Of a DNA stretch of 64,000 bases, positions 38,668 to 50,361 are shown one piece after another (the stretch's first letter is position 1; every line of letters begins with the position of its first letter). Made by a program: the position numbers and the translations under genes. The notes beneath the pieces are model-generated. The model was given only the letters and a program-made list of their open reading frames with translations, was not told where the DNA came from and ran no database searches. The stretch is from Sandaracinobacteroides saxicola (GTDB lineage: Bacteria; Pseudomonadota; Alphaproteobacteria; Sphingomonadales; Sphingomonadaceae), in the NCBI RefSeq assembly GCF_014117445.1, contig NZ_CP059851.1, forward strand, positions 496,001-560,000, in the 5' to 3' direction.

Positions 38668-39126
38668 ATGGAGGCGATGACGGCGTTGCTGGGACTGCCG
38701 CTGCTGGTGGCGGGGCAGGGGCAGAAGGATGTGACGCACAATGAGGCACTGCTGCTGCTGGAGGCGGTGGTGGCGGGGCAGGTGGAGAGCGAGGACCTTG
38801 CGGTGCCGCCGCCGGCGGCGACGCCGGGCCAATGCTGGCTGGTGGCGCCGGGGGCAAGCGGACTGTGGGGTGGCCGGGCGCAGCAGCTGGCGGTGATGAG
38901 CCAGGGGGGCTGGCGCTTTGTCGATCTGCCGGTGGGGCATGTGGTGCGGCTGAAAGGTGGGGAACGGCGGGAGCGGACGGACGAGGGATGGCGGACGATC
39001 GTGCCGGAATTGCGCGATGCGGTGGTGGTGGCGGCGCCGGCCGGGGGTGCGGTGGTGGATGCCGAGGCGCGCGCGAGTCTGATGGCGCTGCTGGCGGGAT
39101 TGCGGTCTTTGGGCGTGCTGGCATAG
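38668..39126 (+). CDS. DUF2793 domain protein, end of the GTA-like cluster
   Basis: 152 residues from the ATG at 38668, with AAGGGAGA upstream. LPLLVAGQGQKDVTHNEALLLLEAVV is the signature of DUF2793, often the last gene of alphaproteobacterial phage/GTA tail clusters. The rest is a beta-rich module (GQCWLVAPGASGLWGG, GGWRFVDLPVG). Probably a tip or fibre accessory protein that touches the cell surface. No terminator is visible after it. Confidence 0.85.
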   Translation: MEAMTALLGLPLLVAGQGQKDVTHNEALLLLEAVVAGQVESEDLAVPPPAATPGQCWLVAPGASGLWGGRAQQLAVMSQGGWRFVDLPVGHVVRLKGGERRERTDEGWRTIVPELRDAVVVAAPAGGAVVDAEARASLMALLAGLRSLGVLA

Positions 39127-39178
39127 CCCGCGGTCCGGCGCGCGGAGGCTGCGCCATGTTGCTTTGACGACACAGTTT

Positions 39179-39249
39179 TCAGATACATGCCCCTTGCGTT
39201 GGGAACGAACGGTCGTCTAGAAGCGTTAGGCGCCCGTTAATGTATCTGA
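39179..39249. promoter_or_regulatory. 10-bp inverted repeat in the leader of the OmpA-like gene
   Basis: TCAGATACAT (39179-39188) and ATGTATCTGA (39240-39249) are perfect reverse complements 51 bases apart, the second directly before the AAAGGGG ribosome site. TTGCGT and TCTAGA around 39194-39221 are possible promoter boxes within the loop. The repeat could be a paired regulator site or an RNA stem that would hide the ribosome site. Which of these is not decidable by eye. Confidence 0.45.
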
Positions 39250-39261
39250 AAGGGGATGAAT

Positions 39262-40416
39262 ATGCGCAAAATTGCCGTAGCAATCGCGCTGGCGACCACA
39301 GCGCTTGCTGGTTCGGCCAGTGCGCGTGATGGTGCCTGGTATATCGGCGTTGACGCCGGTCCGATGATTTCCGAAGCAACGTCTTTCAATCTGAAGAATG
39401 CCGCGGGAGTGACCACGCCCAACGCGCTGCGCATGACCTATATGACGGGTTATGATGTCGGTGGCACGCTGGGCTATGATTTCGGCCTGTTCCGTGCGGA
39501 ATTCGAAGTGGCGCACAAGGACGCCAACCTCGACAACATCACCGTGAATGGCACGATCCCGCCAATTCGCCAGGCGAATGGCGTGATCGGCGTGCCCCCC
39601 AGCGGCCCCAATGCTTCGGCCGACGGCAATGCGCGCGTCCTGTCCTTCATGCTGAATGGCATGTTTGATTTCGGTGGTACCGAAACGCCATGGAGCGGTT
39701 TTGTTGGTGGTGGCGTGGGTGTTGCCCGCGTGAAGCTGTCGCAGTATCAGCTCGCGAAGTTCGGCAATACCTTTGTCGATGACAGTGATACCGGCGTTGC
39801 CTGGCAGGCATTGGCGGGGATCCGTCGTGCGCTGAGCGACAAGGTGGACCTGTCGTTGAAGTACCGCTTCTTCAACGTGAACAGTGTGAGCACGCGGACG
39901 ACCAACGGGTTGCCGTTGGATGGTCGTTTCCGTAGCCACAGCATCCTGCTGGGGCTGTCGTTCAACCTGTTCGAGCCGGCGCCTCCGCCGCCGCCTCCGC
40001 CGCCTCCGCCTCCGCCGCCTCCCCCGCCGCCTCCGCCTCCGCCGCCGGCGCCGGTGCAGACGGTTCCGGGACCGTTCCTGGTCTTCTTCGACTGGGATAA
40101 GTCGGACATCACGCCGGAAGCGGCAGCGATCCTGGATCGTGCGGCTGAAGCCTATGTGCAAACGGGGCAGACCTCGGTTGTCCTGGCGGGCCACGCCGAC
40201 AAGTCGGGCAAGCCCGACTATAACCAGAGACTGTCGCAACGCCGCGCTGACGCCGTGAAGGCCTATATGGGCAACAAGGGTGTGGCCGGTGGCCAAGTGA
40301 CGACCGAAGCGTTTGGTGAAAGCCGTCCGCTGGTCGATACCGCCGATGGGGTGCGTGAACCGCAAAACCGTCGCGTGGAAATCACCTTTGGCGCGCCGAT
40401 GGCACCGGCCCAATAA
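39262..40416 (+). CDS. OmpA-family outer membrane protein with Pro-rich linker
   Basis: 384 residues from the ATG at 39262 (MRKIAVAIAL), chosen because AAAGGGG is seven bases upstream; the ATG two codons earlier is too close. Signal peptide (to about SASA), then an eight-stranded barrel domain (about 25-235), a run of 22 consecutive Pro codons (39982-40047), and a C-terminal OmpA peptidoglycan-binding domain (FLVFFDWDKSDITPEA, GHADKSGKPDYNQRLSQRRADAVK). Links the outer membrane to the cell wall. Codon usage is less extreme in G+C than in neighbours, as usual for highly expressed porins. A terminator follows. Confidence 0.93.
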   Translation: MRKIAVAIALATTALAGSASARDGAWYIGVDAGPMISEATSFNLKNAAGVTTPNALRMTYMTGYDVGGTLGYDFGLFRAEFEVAHKDANLDNITVNGTIPPIRQANGVIGVPPSGPNASADGNARVLSFMLNGMFDFGGTETPWSGFVGGGVGVARVKLSQYQLAKFGNTFVDDSDTGVAWQALAGIRRALSDKVDLSLKYRFFNVNSVSTRTTNGLPLDGRFRSHSILLGLSFNLFEPAPPPPPPPPPPPPPPPPPPPPPPAPVQTVPGPFLVFFDWDKSDITPEAAAILDRAAEAYVQTGQTSVVLAGHADKSGKPDYNQRLSQRRADAVKAYMGNKGVAGGQVTTEAFGESRPLVDTADGVREPQNRRVEITFGAPMAPAQ

Positions 40417-40439
40417 GGCTGGCTTCATCGCCCAACAGA

Positions 40440-40471
40440 GAAGCCGCCCGGAAACGGGCGGCTTTTTTGTT
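40440..40471 (+). terminator. Rho-independent terminator after the OmpA-like gene
   Basis: GAAGCCGCCCG, loop GAAA, CGGGCGGCTTTTTTGTT: an 8-9 bp GC stem followed by a run of six T. The best textbook terminator in the window. Confidence 0.92.
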
Positions 40472-40586
40472 GGGCAGTTGCGTTTCGTTCAAGAGGGCGA
40501 AATCGACGGCTTTTCGGTCATACCGATGCCATAAAATCCTTTCGTTTAATGGCCATCCGTTCATATGATTTTTCGTTGACCAGCTT

Positions 40587-41690
40587 TCACGGCCTGGGCC
40601 TGAGCTGGTCATTGCGGTCCAGCCACGACTTCATCTGCGAAATTTCCGATTGCTGAGCTCTGACGACGTCTTGAGCGAGCTTTCGAACCTCTGGATCGCG
40701 CCCGTGGCGCAGTGCGACGTTCGCCATCAGCACTGCACCTTTATGATGTGGGATCATCCCGCGCATGAAGTCGATGTCGGCATCGCCCGTATAGCGCTGA
40801 TTCATCCCCTTCATCATGGCATCGTGGGCGGCACGAAAGGCGGTTGTCGATGCGGTTTCAGTCGCGGTCTGCGATGACGTCTCGACGTGCTCGGCATGCC
40901 TGTCAGCATGAGCGGCCATCGGCAGAAGGCCGACCGAGCCGATGGCCATCCAGATCGCCATGCCGATCATCATCAGATTTTCAGTCAGCGAAACGAATCC
41001 GAGCGGAACATTGCTCGAGCCGCCGACACAGGCGCATTTGATGTCGCGTCGATCAACATAGACCGCCTTGAACACCGAGACCGCGCCAATCGTCCCAATG
41101 AAGAGGGCGATCGGGACCGACAGCCATGTTAGCACGCCTGCAACCATCAACAGCCCTGCAGCTCCTTCGGCAAAGGGGTAAATATACCCGTAAGGCACCC
41201 AGCGTTTGGCGAGCAGGTCGTAATTGAGGAACATCGTCGCAAACGTCTCGACATTCTGAAGCTTGAGCAGGGCCAGGACGACCATCGAGAAGCCGATGAA
41301 CCATTCGGCCGCGCGCAGGGTAAAGGCGTTACCGCTGACCGCGTAACTTGCCGCCATTGCGAGCAGTGCCGTCATAGTGAACACCGCGATCACCGGTCGA
41401 TATGAGGTCACCTTGGGGTCGGTGACAGGCTTACCGAGAAAGCGCCGCAGGTCGTCATGTCCGCCGATCCGTTGTCCGCCGATGAAGATTTGCGGCGTCG
41501 TCGCCACCTCAAGCTCGGCCTTGAACGCATCGGTTTCTTCGCGCGTCGCCAAGCGGTGATCCTCGATCGCATAGCCCGCGCGCTTGAGTAAATGCAGCGC
41601 CTTCAAGCCGTGGGGACAGGTATGGCCGGGTATCTCCATGCGATAAATGACAGCGGTCTTTCCCGAGCTTTTGTTGCTTGCGTCCAACAC
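40587..41690 (-). CDS. Glutaredoxin-MauE/DoxX-DUF305 fusion protein (metal response)
   Basis: 367 residues from a GTG at 41690, chosen because AAGGAG lies seven bases upstream and the mer-like promoter lies just beyond. An ATG further upstream would start inside the promoter. Domain 1 (about 17-75) is a glutaredoxin with CPHG and [14 protein letters not shown]. Domain 2 (about 85-230) has four or five membrane segments of the MauE/methylamine-utilisation type, including a DIKCACVGG motif. Domain 3 (about 265-360) is DUF305 with [17 protein letters not shown], a His/Met-rich motif linked to copper. A rare triple fusion. Expected role: redox handling of metal or thiols at the membrane. Less G+C-rich than neighbours. 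Confidence 0.85.
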   Translation of the reverse strand: MLDASNKSSGKTAVIYRMEIPGHTCPHGLKALHLLKRAGYAIEDHRLATREETDAFKAELEVATTPQIFIGGQRIGGHDDLRRFLGKPVTDPKVTSYRPVIAVFTMTALLAMAASYAVSGNAFTLRAAEWFIGFSMVVLALLKLQNVETFATMFLNYDLLAKRWVPYGYIYPFAEGAAGLLMVAGVLTWLSVPIALFIGTIGAVSVFKAVYVDRRDIKCACVGGSSNVPLGFVSLTENLMMIGMAIWMAIGSVGLLPMAAHADRHAEHVETSSQTATETASTTAFRAAHDAMMKGMNQRYTGDADIDFMRGMIPHHKGAVLMANVALRHGRDPEVRKLAQDVVRAQQSEISQMKSWLDRNDQLRPRP

Positions 41691-41720
41691 TGTGTCACTC
41701 CTTGAAATTGTGTTGGAACG

Positions 41721-41752
41721 CTTATAACTTCCGTACCATGGTACAGAGTCAA
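41721..41752 (-). promoter_or_regulatory. MerR-type promoter/operator for the fusion gene
   Basis: On the minus strand: TTGACT (41752-41747), then a 19-20 base spacer containing the dyad GTACCATGGTAC (41733-41744, perfect 12-base palindrome) extended by CT/GG, then TATAAG (41726-41721). The over-long spacer centred on a dyad is the classic MerR-regulated promoter design, and CTGTAC..GTACGGAAGT is close to mer operators. The regulator gene begins four bases from the -35 on the other strand. Confidence 0.8.
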
Positions 41753-41755
41753 GCC

Positions 41756-42142
41756 ATGAGTTCATTCACGGTCGGTCAGCTTGCCGCGCATGGCGATGTC
41801 GGCGTGGAGACCGTGCGCTTCTATCAACGCAAAGGCTTGCTGAATGAGCCTCCTCGGCATGGCGGCATCAGGCGTTATGGAAGCGAGGACGTGCGACGGC
41901 TGCGCTTCATCAAGCGTGCGCAAGCTGCAGGATTTACGCTTTCGGAGATCGGCGAATTGCTCCGCCTTGAAGTCGGCCGCGACCGTGATCGGGTGCGTGA
42001 GCTTTCAGTGCAACGTGTGGCCGCACTCAACGAACGGATTGCCGACCTCGTCCACGCGCGTGATGCTCTTCAAAGGCTGGCGACGACTTGTGCCAAAGGA
42101 AGCAAAGGGCCTTGCCCGATTCTCGCTTCGTTCGAAAACTAA
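41756..42142 (+). CDS. MerR-family metal-responsive regulator
   Basis: 128 residues from the ATG at 41756 ([11 protein letters not shown]). The N-terminal winged HTH (residues 1-70, [32 protein letters not shown]) is followed by a dimer helix and a C-terminal metal loop CAKGSKGPC, with two Cys separated by seven residues. Mercury MerR has an additional Cys in the dimer helix that is absent here (GRDRDRV), and the spacing equals that of CueR-type copper sensors. It likely represses and activates the divergent fusion gene by DNA distortion. Cu(I)/Ag(I) is favoured over Hg(II) by inference. Confidence 0.87.
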   Translation: MSSFTVGQLAAHGDVGVETVRFYQRKGLLNEPPRHGGIRRYGSEDVRRLRFIKRAQAAGFTLSEIGELLRLEVGRDRDRVRELSVQRVAALNERIADLVHARDALQRLATTCAKGSKGPCPILASFEN

Positions 42143-42306
42143 CGCTTTGCGAGGTCGCTGTCTCGAGATGACAGCCACTTGCGACTGAAATGCGTGGTAT
42201 CAACGGCAAAAGCGGACAGTCAGCTCCCGCAACAAAGCTGTCACGATGGCGAAGTTAAGGGGGTGATTGTGTTGTCTTTCCCAACAGCATCACGATCGAA
42301 TCCGTG

Positions 42307-42717
42307 TCAGTCTGCGAGTTGCAGTCTGACCTTGCCGGCGCGGAGCCAGCCGAAGCCTTTGGGTTCGGCGTAGCGGGGAAGCGCCGCCTGCATCAACGCG
42401 GCGACCTCGGCATCGAGTGCGGGACAGCCGCTGGGGTTGCGGATGCGCACCTGGTCCGGGCGGATGGGGGTGCCGAGTTCGTAGCTGTTGGGATATTTCG
42501 CCTCGATATCGAAGGTGTAGATGACGCCGCCGGGGCCGGGGACGAGCGAGGGGCAGAGCCTGTCGTTGACGACCCGGCGGGCGAGAGCGGCCATGGGCTG
42601 AAGCGCGGTCGCCATTTCGGCGCGGTCGATCCAGAGGTCGCCGACGGACAGGCGGGGAGTGGGCGCCGCGTTGAGGGGTATGGCGCCGAGCAGCAGGGCA
42701 AGGAGCAGCGGCTTCAT
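42307..42717 (-). CDS. Secreted hypothetical protein downstream of argB
   Basis: 136 residues, N-terminal signal peptide ([18 protein letters not shown]). The mature part has two Cys (about 55 and 98) that may form a disulphide. The C-terminal [20 protein letters not shown]-like helix is followed by a strand. No family recognised; a periplasmic location is predicted. Its start overlaps the argB stop (ATGA), so it is the last gene of the yggT-folD-marC-argB operon. Confidence 0.7.
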   Translation of the reverse strand: MKPLLLALLLGAIPLNAAPTPRLSVGDLWIDRAEMATALQPMAALARRVVNDRLCPSLVPGPGGVIYTFDIEAKYPNSYELGTPIRPDQVRIRNPSGCPALDAEVAALMQAALPRYAEPKGFGWLRAGKVRLQLAD

Positions 42718-43640
42718 GCGGGTTCCTTTCGGACGAGAGTGCCCGCGCCCTGGCGGGTGAAGATCTCCAGCAGCATGGCGTGGGGCACGCGGCCATCCAG
42801 GATGACGGCGGCATCGACTCCCCTGGTGACGGCATCAACGCAGGTTTCCAGTTTCGGGATCATGCCGCCGCTGATGGTGCCGTCCGCGATGAGGGCGGCG
42901 ATGGCGGCCGGGTCGAGATCGGTCAGCAGGCGCTTGTCCTTCGAAAGGACGCCCGGAACGTCGGTGAGCAGGAACAGCCGGGCGGCGCCGGTGGCGGCGG
43001 CGATGGCGCCGGCCATGGTATCGGCGTTGATGTTGTAGGTGTGGCCGTCGGCGCCGGTGCCGATGGGCGCGATTACCGGCACCATGTCGGCGGCGGTCAG
43101 GACATCGAGCAGGGTGCGGTCGACACCGGTCGGGTCGCCGACGAAGCCGAGGTCCACGACCTGTTCGATCATGCTGCCTTCATCACGACGGGTGCGACTG
43201 ACCTTGGTGGCGGTGATGAGGGCGGCATCCTTTCCGGAGAGGCCGACCGCCCTGCCGCCGGCCTGGTTGATCCAGGTGACCAGCTGCTTGTTGATCGCGC
43301 CGAGCACCATTTCGGCGATTTCGGCGGTGGCGGCGTCGGTCACGCGCAGGCCATCCACGAAGGCGCTTTCATGGCCCAGCCGTTTCAGCATGGCGCCGAT
43401 CTGCGGCCCGCCGCCGTGGACCACGATCGGCCGGATGCCGACGGCTTTCAGGAGGACGATGTCCTCGGCGAAATCGCGGGCGAGTTCCGGGTCGCCCATG
43501 GCGTGGCCGCCATATTTCACCACGAACACGGCGCCGGCATAGCGTTGCAGATAGGGAAGGGCCTCGACCAGGACTTCGGCCTTGGCCAGCAGCTCGGGCG
43601 CGGGGGCGTGGCGGGTTTCGGCGAAGGGCTTGGCGCTCAT
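42714..43640 (-). CDS. argB: Acetylglutamate kinase
   Basis: 308 residues; phosphorylates N-acetyl-L-glutamate in arginine synthesis. [12 protein letters not shown] binds [15 protein letters not shown] binds the substrate, and [15 protein letters not shown] and [14 protein letters not shown] complete the amino acid kinase fold. The longer N-terminal helix (residues 1-30) suggests the hexameric, arginine-inhibited form. 20 bases after marC on the minus strand and coupled to the secreted hypothetical protein. Confidence 0.97.
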   Translation of the reverse strand: MSAKPFAETRHAPAPELLAKAEVLVEALPYLQRYAGAVFVVKYGGHAMGDPELARDFAEDIVLLKAVGIRPIVVHGGGPQIGAMLKRLGHESAFVDGLRVTDAATAEIAEMVLGAINKQLVTWINQAGGRAVGLSGKDAALITATKVSRTRRDEGSMIEQVVDLGFVGDPTGVDRTLLDVLTAADMVPVIAPIGTGADGHTYNINADTMAGAIAAATGAARLFLLTDVPGVLSKDKRLLTDLDPAAIAALIADGTISGGMIPKLETCVDAVTRGVDAAVILDGRVPHAMLLEIFTRQGAGTLVRKEPA

Positions 43641-43660
43641 GACAGTGGCGTAGCGGATTG

Positions 43661-44296
43661 TCAGCCGAGCGAAAAGGCACCCCGGATGCCGTCGATGACG
43701 ATCTGGCTGGCGAGCGCGGCGAGGATGACGCCGAGCAGGCGGGTGATCATCGCCTCGACCTTGTGGCCGAGCAGGCGCATCAGCGGCCCGGCGGCGAGCA
43801 GCGCGGCGAGCGTGAGCAGCAGGACGAGGGCGAGCGCGGCGAAGACGACGGCGGTTTCGGTGGGACCCTTGGCCTCGCTGGTGAGCAGCATGACGGACGC
43901 GATGCTGCCGGGGCCGGCGATCATCGGGATGGCCATGGGGAAGACGCTGACATCCTCCACATGCTGCTGCGCGACTTCGCTGGCGCGGGTCTCGCGGCGG
44001 GCGGTGCGCTTTTCGAACACCATGTCGGCGGCGATCAGGAACAGCATGATGCCGCCGGCGATGCGGAAGGCATCGAGGCTGATGCCGAGCGCGGACAGGA
44101 AGGCTTCGCCGACCGCGGCGAAACCGACGAGGATGGCGCTGGCGATGGCGACGGCGCGGATCGCCATGGCGCGGCGGTGCGCGGGGGTCGCGCCGGTGGT
44201 GAGGCTGGTGAAGATCGGGGCGCAGCCGGGCGGATCGATGACGACGAGCAGCGTGACCAGTGCGGAGACGAAGAGTTCGACGAGCGGCCCGGTCAT
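43661..44296 (-). CDS. MarC family integral membrane protein
   Basis: 211 residues from the ATG at 44296, which overlaps the folD stop (ATGA). Six membrane segments. [20 protein letters not shown] and [14 protein letters not shown] are the family motifs. Function of MarC proteins is unsettled; an earlier link to multiple antibiotic resistance was not upheld. Confidence 0.92.
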   Translation of the reverse strand: MTGPLVELFVSALVTLLVVIDPPGCAPIFTSLTTGATPAHRRAMAIRAVAIASAILVGFAAVGEAFLSALGISLDAFRIAGGIMLFLIAADMVFEKRTARRETRASEVAQQHVEDVSVFPMAIPMIAGPGSIASVMLLTSEAKGPTETAVVFAALALVLLLTLAALLAAGPLMRLLGHKVEAMITRLLGVILAALASQIVIDGIRGAFSLG

Positions 44297-45159
44297 GTGG
44301 CAGCCCGTGCGGTTGCCGCGGTCAGAGTGTTTTCGAGGAGGCAGGCGATGGTCATCGGACCGACGCCGCCGGGGACGGGGGTGACGGCGCCGGCGACCTC
44401 CATGGCTTCGGCGAAGGCGACGTCGCCGACGAGCTTGTGGCCATCCCCCGACGCGACGCGGTTGATACCGACGTCGATGACGGTGGCGCCGGGTTTCAGC
44501 CAGGGCCCGCGGATCATTTCCGGACGGCCGACGGCGGCGATGACGATGTCGGCGCGGGCGGTCAGCGCGGGCAGGTCGCGGCTGCGGCTGTGGGCGATGG
44601 TGACGGTCGCGCTCTCGTTGATGAGCAGGCTGGCCATGGGCCGGCCGACGATGGTGGAGCGGCCGATGACCAGCGCCTCGGCGCCGGCGATGCCGCCGAG
44701 CGTGCGGGTGAGGAGGCGGAGGCAGCCGAGCGGCGTGCAGGGGACGAGGCCGGGAAGGCCGGCGGCGAGGCGGCCGGCATTGAGCGGGTGGAAGCCGTCG
44801 ACATCCTTGGCCGGATCGATGCGCGCGATGACGGCATCGGCGCGGCATTGCGGCGGCAGCGGCAACTGGACGAGAATGCCATCGACGCTGTCGTTGGTGT
44901 TGAGCGCATCGACGAGCGCGAGCAGGTCCGTTTCGGTCGTGGTGGCGGGCAGGCGGTGTTCGAGGCCGCGGAGGCCGGCCTCGGCACAGGCGCGGGCCTT
45001 GCTGCGCACATAGACGGCGCTGGCGGGATCGTCGCCAACGAGGACGACGGCGAGGCAGGGGGCGCGGTGGCCGGCGGCGGTGCGGGCGGTGACGGCGGCG
45101 GCGACATCGGCGCGCAGGGTGGCGGCAATGGCCTTGCCGTCTATGAGCGTGGCGGTCAC
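44293..45159 (-). CDS. folD: Methylenetetrahydrofolate dehydrogenase/cyclohydrolase
   Basis: 288 residues; bifunctional enzyme of one-carbon metabolism (5,10-methylene-THF to 10-formyl-THF, NADP-dependent). [13 protein letters not shown] contains the catalytic Lys, [11 protein letters not shown] and the [15 protein letters not shown] cofactor loop are present, and the C-terminal [18 protein letters not shown] motif is complete. Overlaps yggT at its start and marC at its end by four bases each. Confidence 0.97.
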   Translation of the reverse strand: MTATLIDGKAIAATLRADVAAAVTARTAAGHRAPCLAVVLVGDDPASAVYVRSKARACAEAGLRGLEHRLPATTTETDLLALVDALNTNDSVDGILVQLPLPPQCRADAVIARIDPAKDVDGFHPLNAGRLAAGLPGLVPCTPLGCLRLLTRTLGGIAGAEALVIGRSTIVGRPMASLLINESATVTIAHSRSRDLPALTARADIVIAAVGRPEMIRGPWLKPGATVIDVGINRVASGDGHKLVGDVAFAEAMEVAGAVTPVPGGVGPMTIACLLENTLTAATARAAT

Positions 45160-45455
45160 ATCATCAGGTCCATGGCGAGGCCGGTGAGCAAGCGCTGCAC
45201 CAGGATGATGGCGAGCACCAGCAGCAGCGGCGACAGGTCGATGCCGCCCATGTCCGGCAGGACGCGCCGGATCGGGCGGACGAGCGGGCCGATGATACGG
45301 TCGAGGCCATCGATGACGGCGCGGACGAAGCGGTTGTGATAGTTGATGACGTTGAAGGCGACGAGCCAGGACAGGATGACCTGCGCCAGGATGATGTAGA
45401 TCAGCAGTTGCAGCAGGTAGGAAATGAAGCCGAGAAGCTGGCCGAGGGTGTTCAT
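45156..45455 (-). CDS. YggT family membrane protein
   Basis: 99 residues with two membrane segments (about 5-28 and 72-95) and the loop NPYHN-like [20 protein letters not shown], then [20 protein letters not shown]. Heads the five-gene minus-strand operon and is divergent from recF across about 57 bases. YggT proteins are linked to osmotic shock and cell-division clusters; a defined role is lacking. Confidence 0.9.
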   Translation of the reverse strand: MNTLGQLLGFISYLLQLLIYIILAQVILSWLVAFNVINYHNRFVRAVIDGLDRIIGPLVRPIRRVLPDMGGIDLSPLLLVLAIILVQRLLTGLAMDLMM

Positions 45456-45512
45456 GCGATGCTCCGCTTTGTTGCCCTGCCTCTAGCGACTGTTGCGGCG
45501 CGCGGCTAGGCG

Positions 45513-49053
<3,541 letters not shown>

Positions 49054-49138
49054 CAGGCGCTGGGGGGCGCCATCACTCTTCACTGGAACTGGGGGGCGGT
49101 TATGGCGTAGCCTTTGTCGGCTTTGCCAGGAGAGAATC

Positions 49139-49621
49139 ATGGGTATGCGTTATCGGATCGGATTGGTGGCGATGGTCGGTGCGCTGCTGGCGCAGCCGGC
49201 GCTCGCACAGAAGAAGCAGGATCCCGAGGACAAGGCGGCGGACATCGTGGCACAGCCGGTGCGGGATCTGGGGCTGGACGAGAAGAAGGTGGCCGAGGTG
49301 CTGACGAAGGCGCGGGACAATCCCTATTCGCGTGCCGGGCTGAGCAGCTGCAAATCCTACGTCAACGCCGTCGCCGAACTGGATGCCGTGCTCGGGCCGG
49401 ATTTCGACCGGGCGAAATCGAGCGGCAAGGCATCGGAGGAGGATGTCGCTGCCGGCGTGGCCGGTGGGCTGGTGAACGGGCTGATTCCGTTTCGCGGCCT
49501 GATCCGCGAGGTTACCGGGGCGGCGAGTGCCGACCGGCGGGCGCTGGCGGCGGCCATGGCCGGGGCGACGCGGCGCGGGTTCCTGAAGGGTACGGCGCGG
49601 GCGAAGGGCTGCAAGATCTGA
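49139..49621 (+). CDS. Secreted hypothetical protein
   Basis: 160 residues, signal peptide (MGMRYRIGLVAMVGALLAQPALAQ). A charged helical N-terminal half (KKQDPEDKAADIVAQPVRDL, LDEKKVAEVLTKARDNPYS) is followed by an Ala/Gly-rich hydrophobic stretch (AAGVAGGLVNGLIPFRGLIREVTG) and a basic end with Cys at 69 and 158. AGGAGAG precedes the ATG. I know it only as a conserved-looking unknown. Confidence 0.72.
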   Translation: MGMRYRIGLVAMVGALLAQPALAQKKQDPEDKAADIVAQPVRDLGLDEKKVAEVLTKARDNPYSRAGLSSCKSYVNAVAELDAVLGPDFDRAKSSGKASEEDVAAGVAGGLVNGLIPFRGLIREVTGAASADRRALAAAMAGATRRGFLKGTARAKGCKI

Positions 49622-49770
49622 TCGCTTGCCGAACGTCGCGCGACGCTTGAAAATGCGGCACGATCCCTGCACCTTGCGGCAAAGGGGGTCGTGCCATTCA
49701 GCCGGGGTCGGAACTGCATCTGGGAATCATCGCGCGCAGTTTCGATTGCGCGCCGGATGTCGCGCGCGCG

Positions 49771-50355
49771 GTGGCGGCGCGGGCACAGCTGCGGCGCTGG
49801 CCGGCACAGGCGACCATGGTGGCGGCGGGCGGCGAGGCGGGGGGCGCCTACCTGATGCTGGGGGGTGAGGCGCAGGCGCTGGCCTATACCGCGGCGGGTC
49901 ACATGGTGCTGCTGGGGCGTTACCTGCCCGGGGATTTGTTCGGCGACATGGCGGGGCCGGCGGAAAGCGAGCATGACCTGGTGGCGTTGCTGCCGAGCGA
50001 GGCGGGGCAGTTCACCAGTGCAACCTTCGTTGCATTGGTGGAGATGCATGGGTGCATCGCGATTGCACTGGCGAAACAGCTGACGGCGCGGCTGTCGGCG
50101 GCGACGCGGCGCATGGTGGAGGTGGCGACGGTGTCGACCACGGGCCGCATCCATGCCGAGCTGCTGCGGCTGGCGGGCGACGCGCGGGTGATCCGGCCGG
50201 CGCCGGTGCTGAGCCAGCTGGCGATCGCGTTGCAGACGACGCGGGAGACAGTGAGCCGGACCATCAGCGCGCTGGAGAAACGCGGCATCGTGCGGCGGGA
50301 GGATGGGGCGCTGTTCATCGTGGCGCCACACCGTTTGGAAGAACTGCTGGAATGA
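49771..50355 (+). CDS. Crp/Fnr-family transcriptional regulator (start uncertain)
   Basis: 194 residues from the GTG at 49771. The cNMP-type beta-roll is incomplete at its N-terminus (starts at AQLRRWPAQATMVAAGG). The long dimer helix and Crp-type HTH (ALQTTRETVSRTISALEKRGIV) are clear. Homologous-looking sequence (LHLGIIARSFDCAPDVARAV) continues in frame upstream to a stop at 49648-49650 without any ATG, GTG or TTG. AAAGGGGG (49681-49687) sits eight bases before an in-frame ATT. So either a rare start codon is used, or an indel has separated the true start (a GTG at 49691 is in another frame). No cyclic nucleotide or iron-sulphur ligands are evident. Confidence 0.7.
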   Translation: MAARAQLRRWPAQATMVAAGGEAGGAYLMLGGEAQALAYTAAGHMVLLGRYLPGDLFGDMAGPAESEHDLVALLPSEAGQFTSATFVALVEMHGCIAIALAKQLTARLSAATRRMVEVATVSTTGRIHAELLRLAGDARVIRPAPVLSQLAIALQTTRETVSRTISALEKRGIVRREDGALFIVAPHRLEELLE

Positions 50356-50361
50356 AGGCGT

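Noticed and set aside
21422-39126. Intact inducible prophage
   Set aside because: No integrase, attachment-site duplication, replication, small terminase or clear lysis genes; order and families match GTA clusters. A defective prophage cannot be fully excluded.
40587-41765. Longer form of the fusion protein from the ATG-type start at 41765
   Set aside because: That start would lie within or beyond the MerR operator and its -35; the GTG at 41690 has AAGGAG at the right distance.
41756-42142. Mercury resistance (merR) regulator
   Set aside because: Operator is mer-like, but the dimer-helix Cys is missing and there are no merT/P/A genes; a copper-type sensor is more likely.
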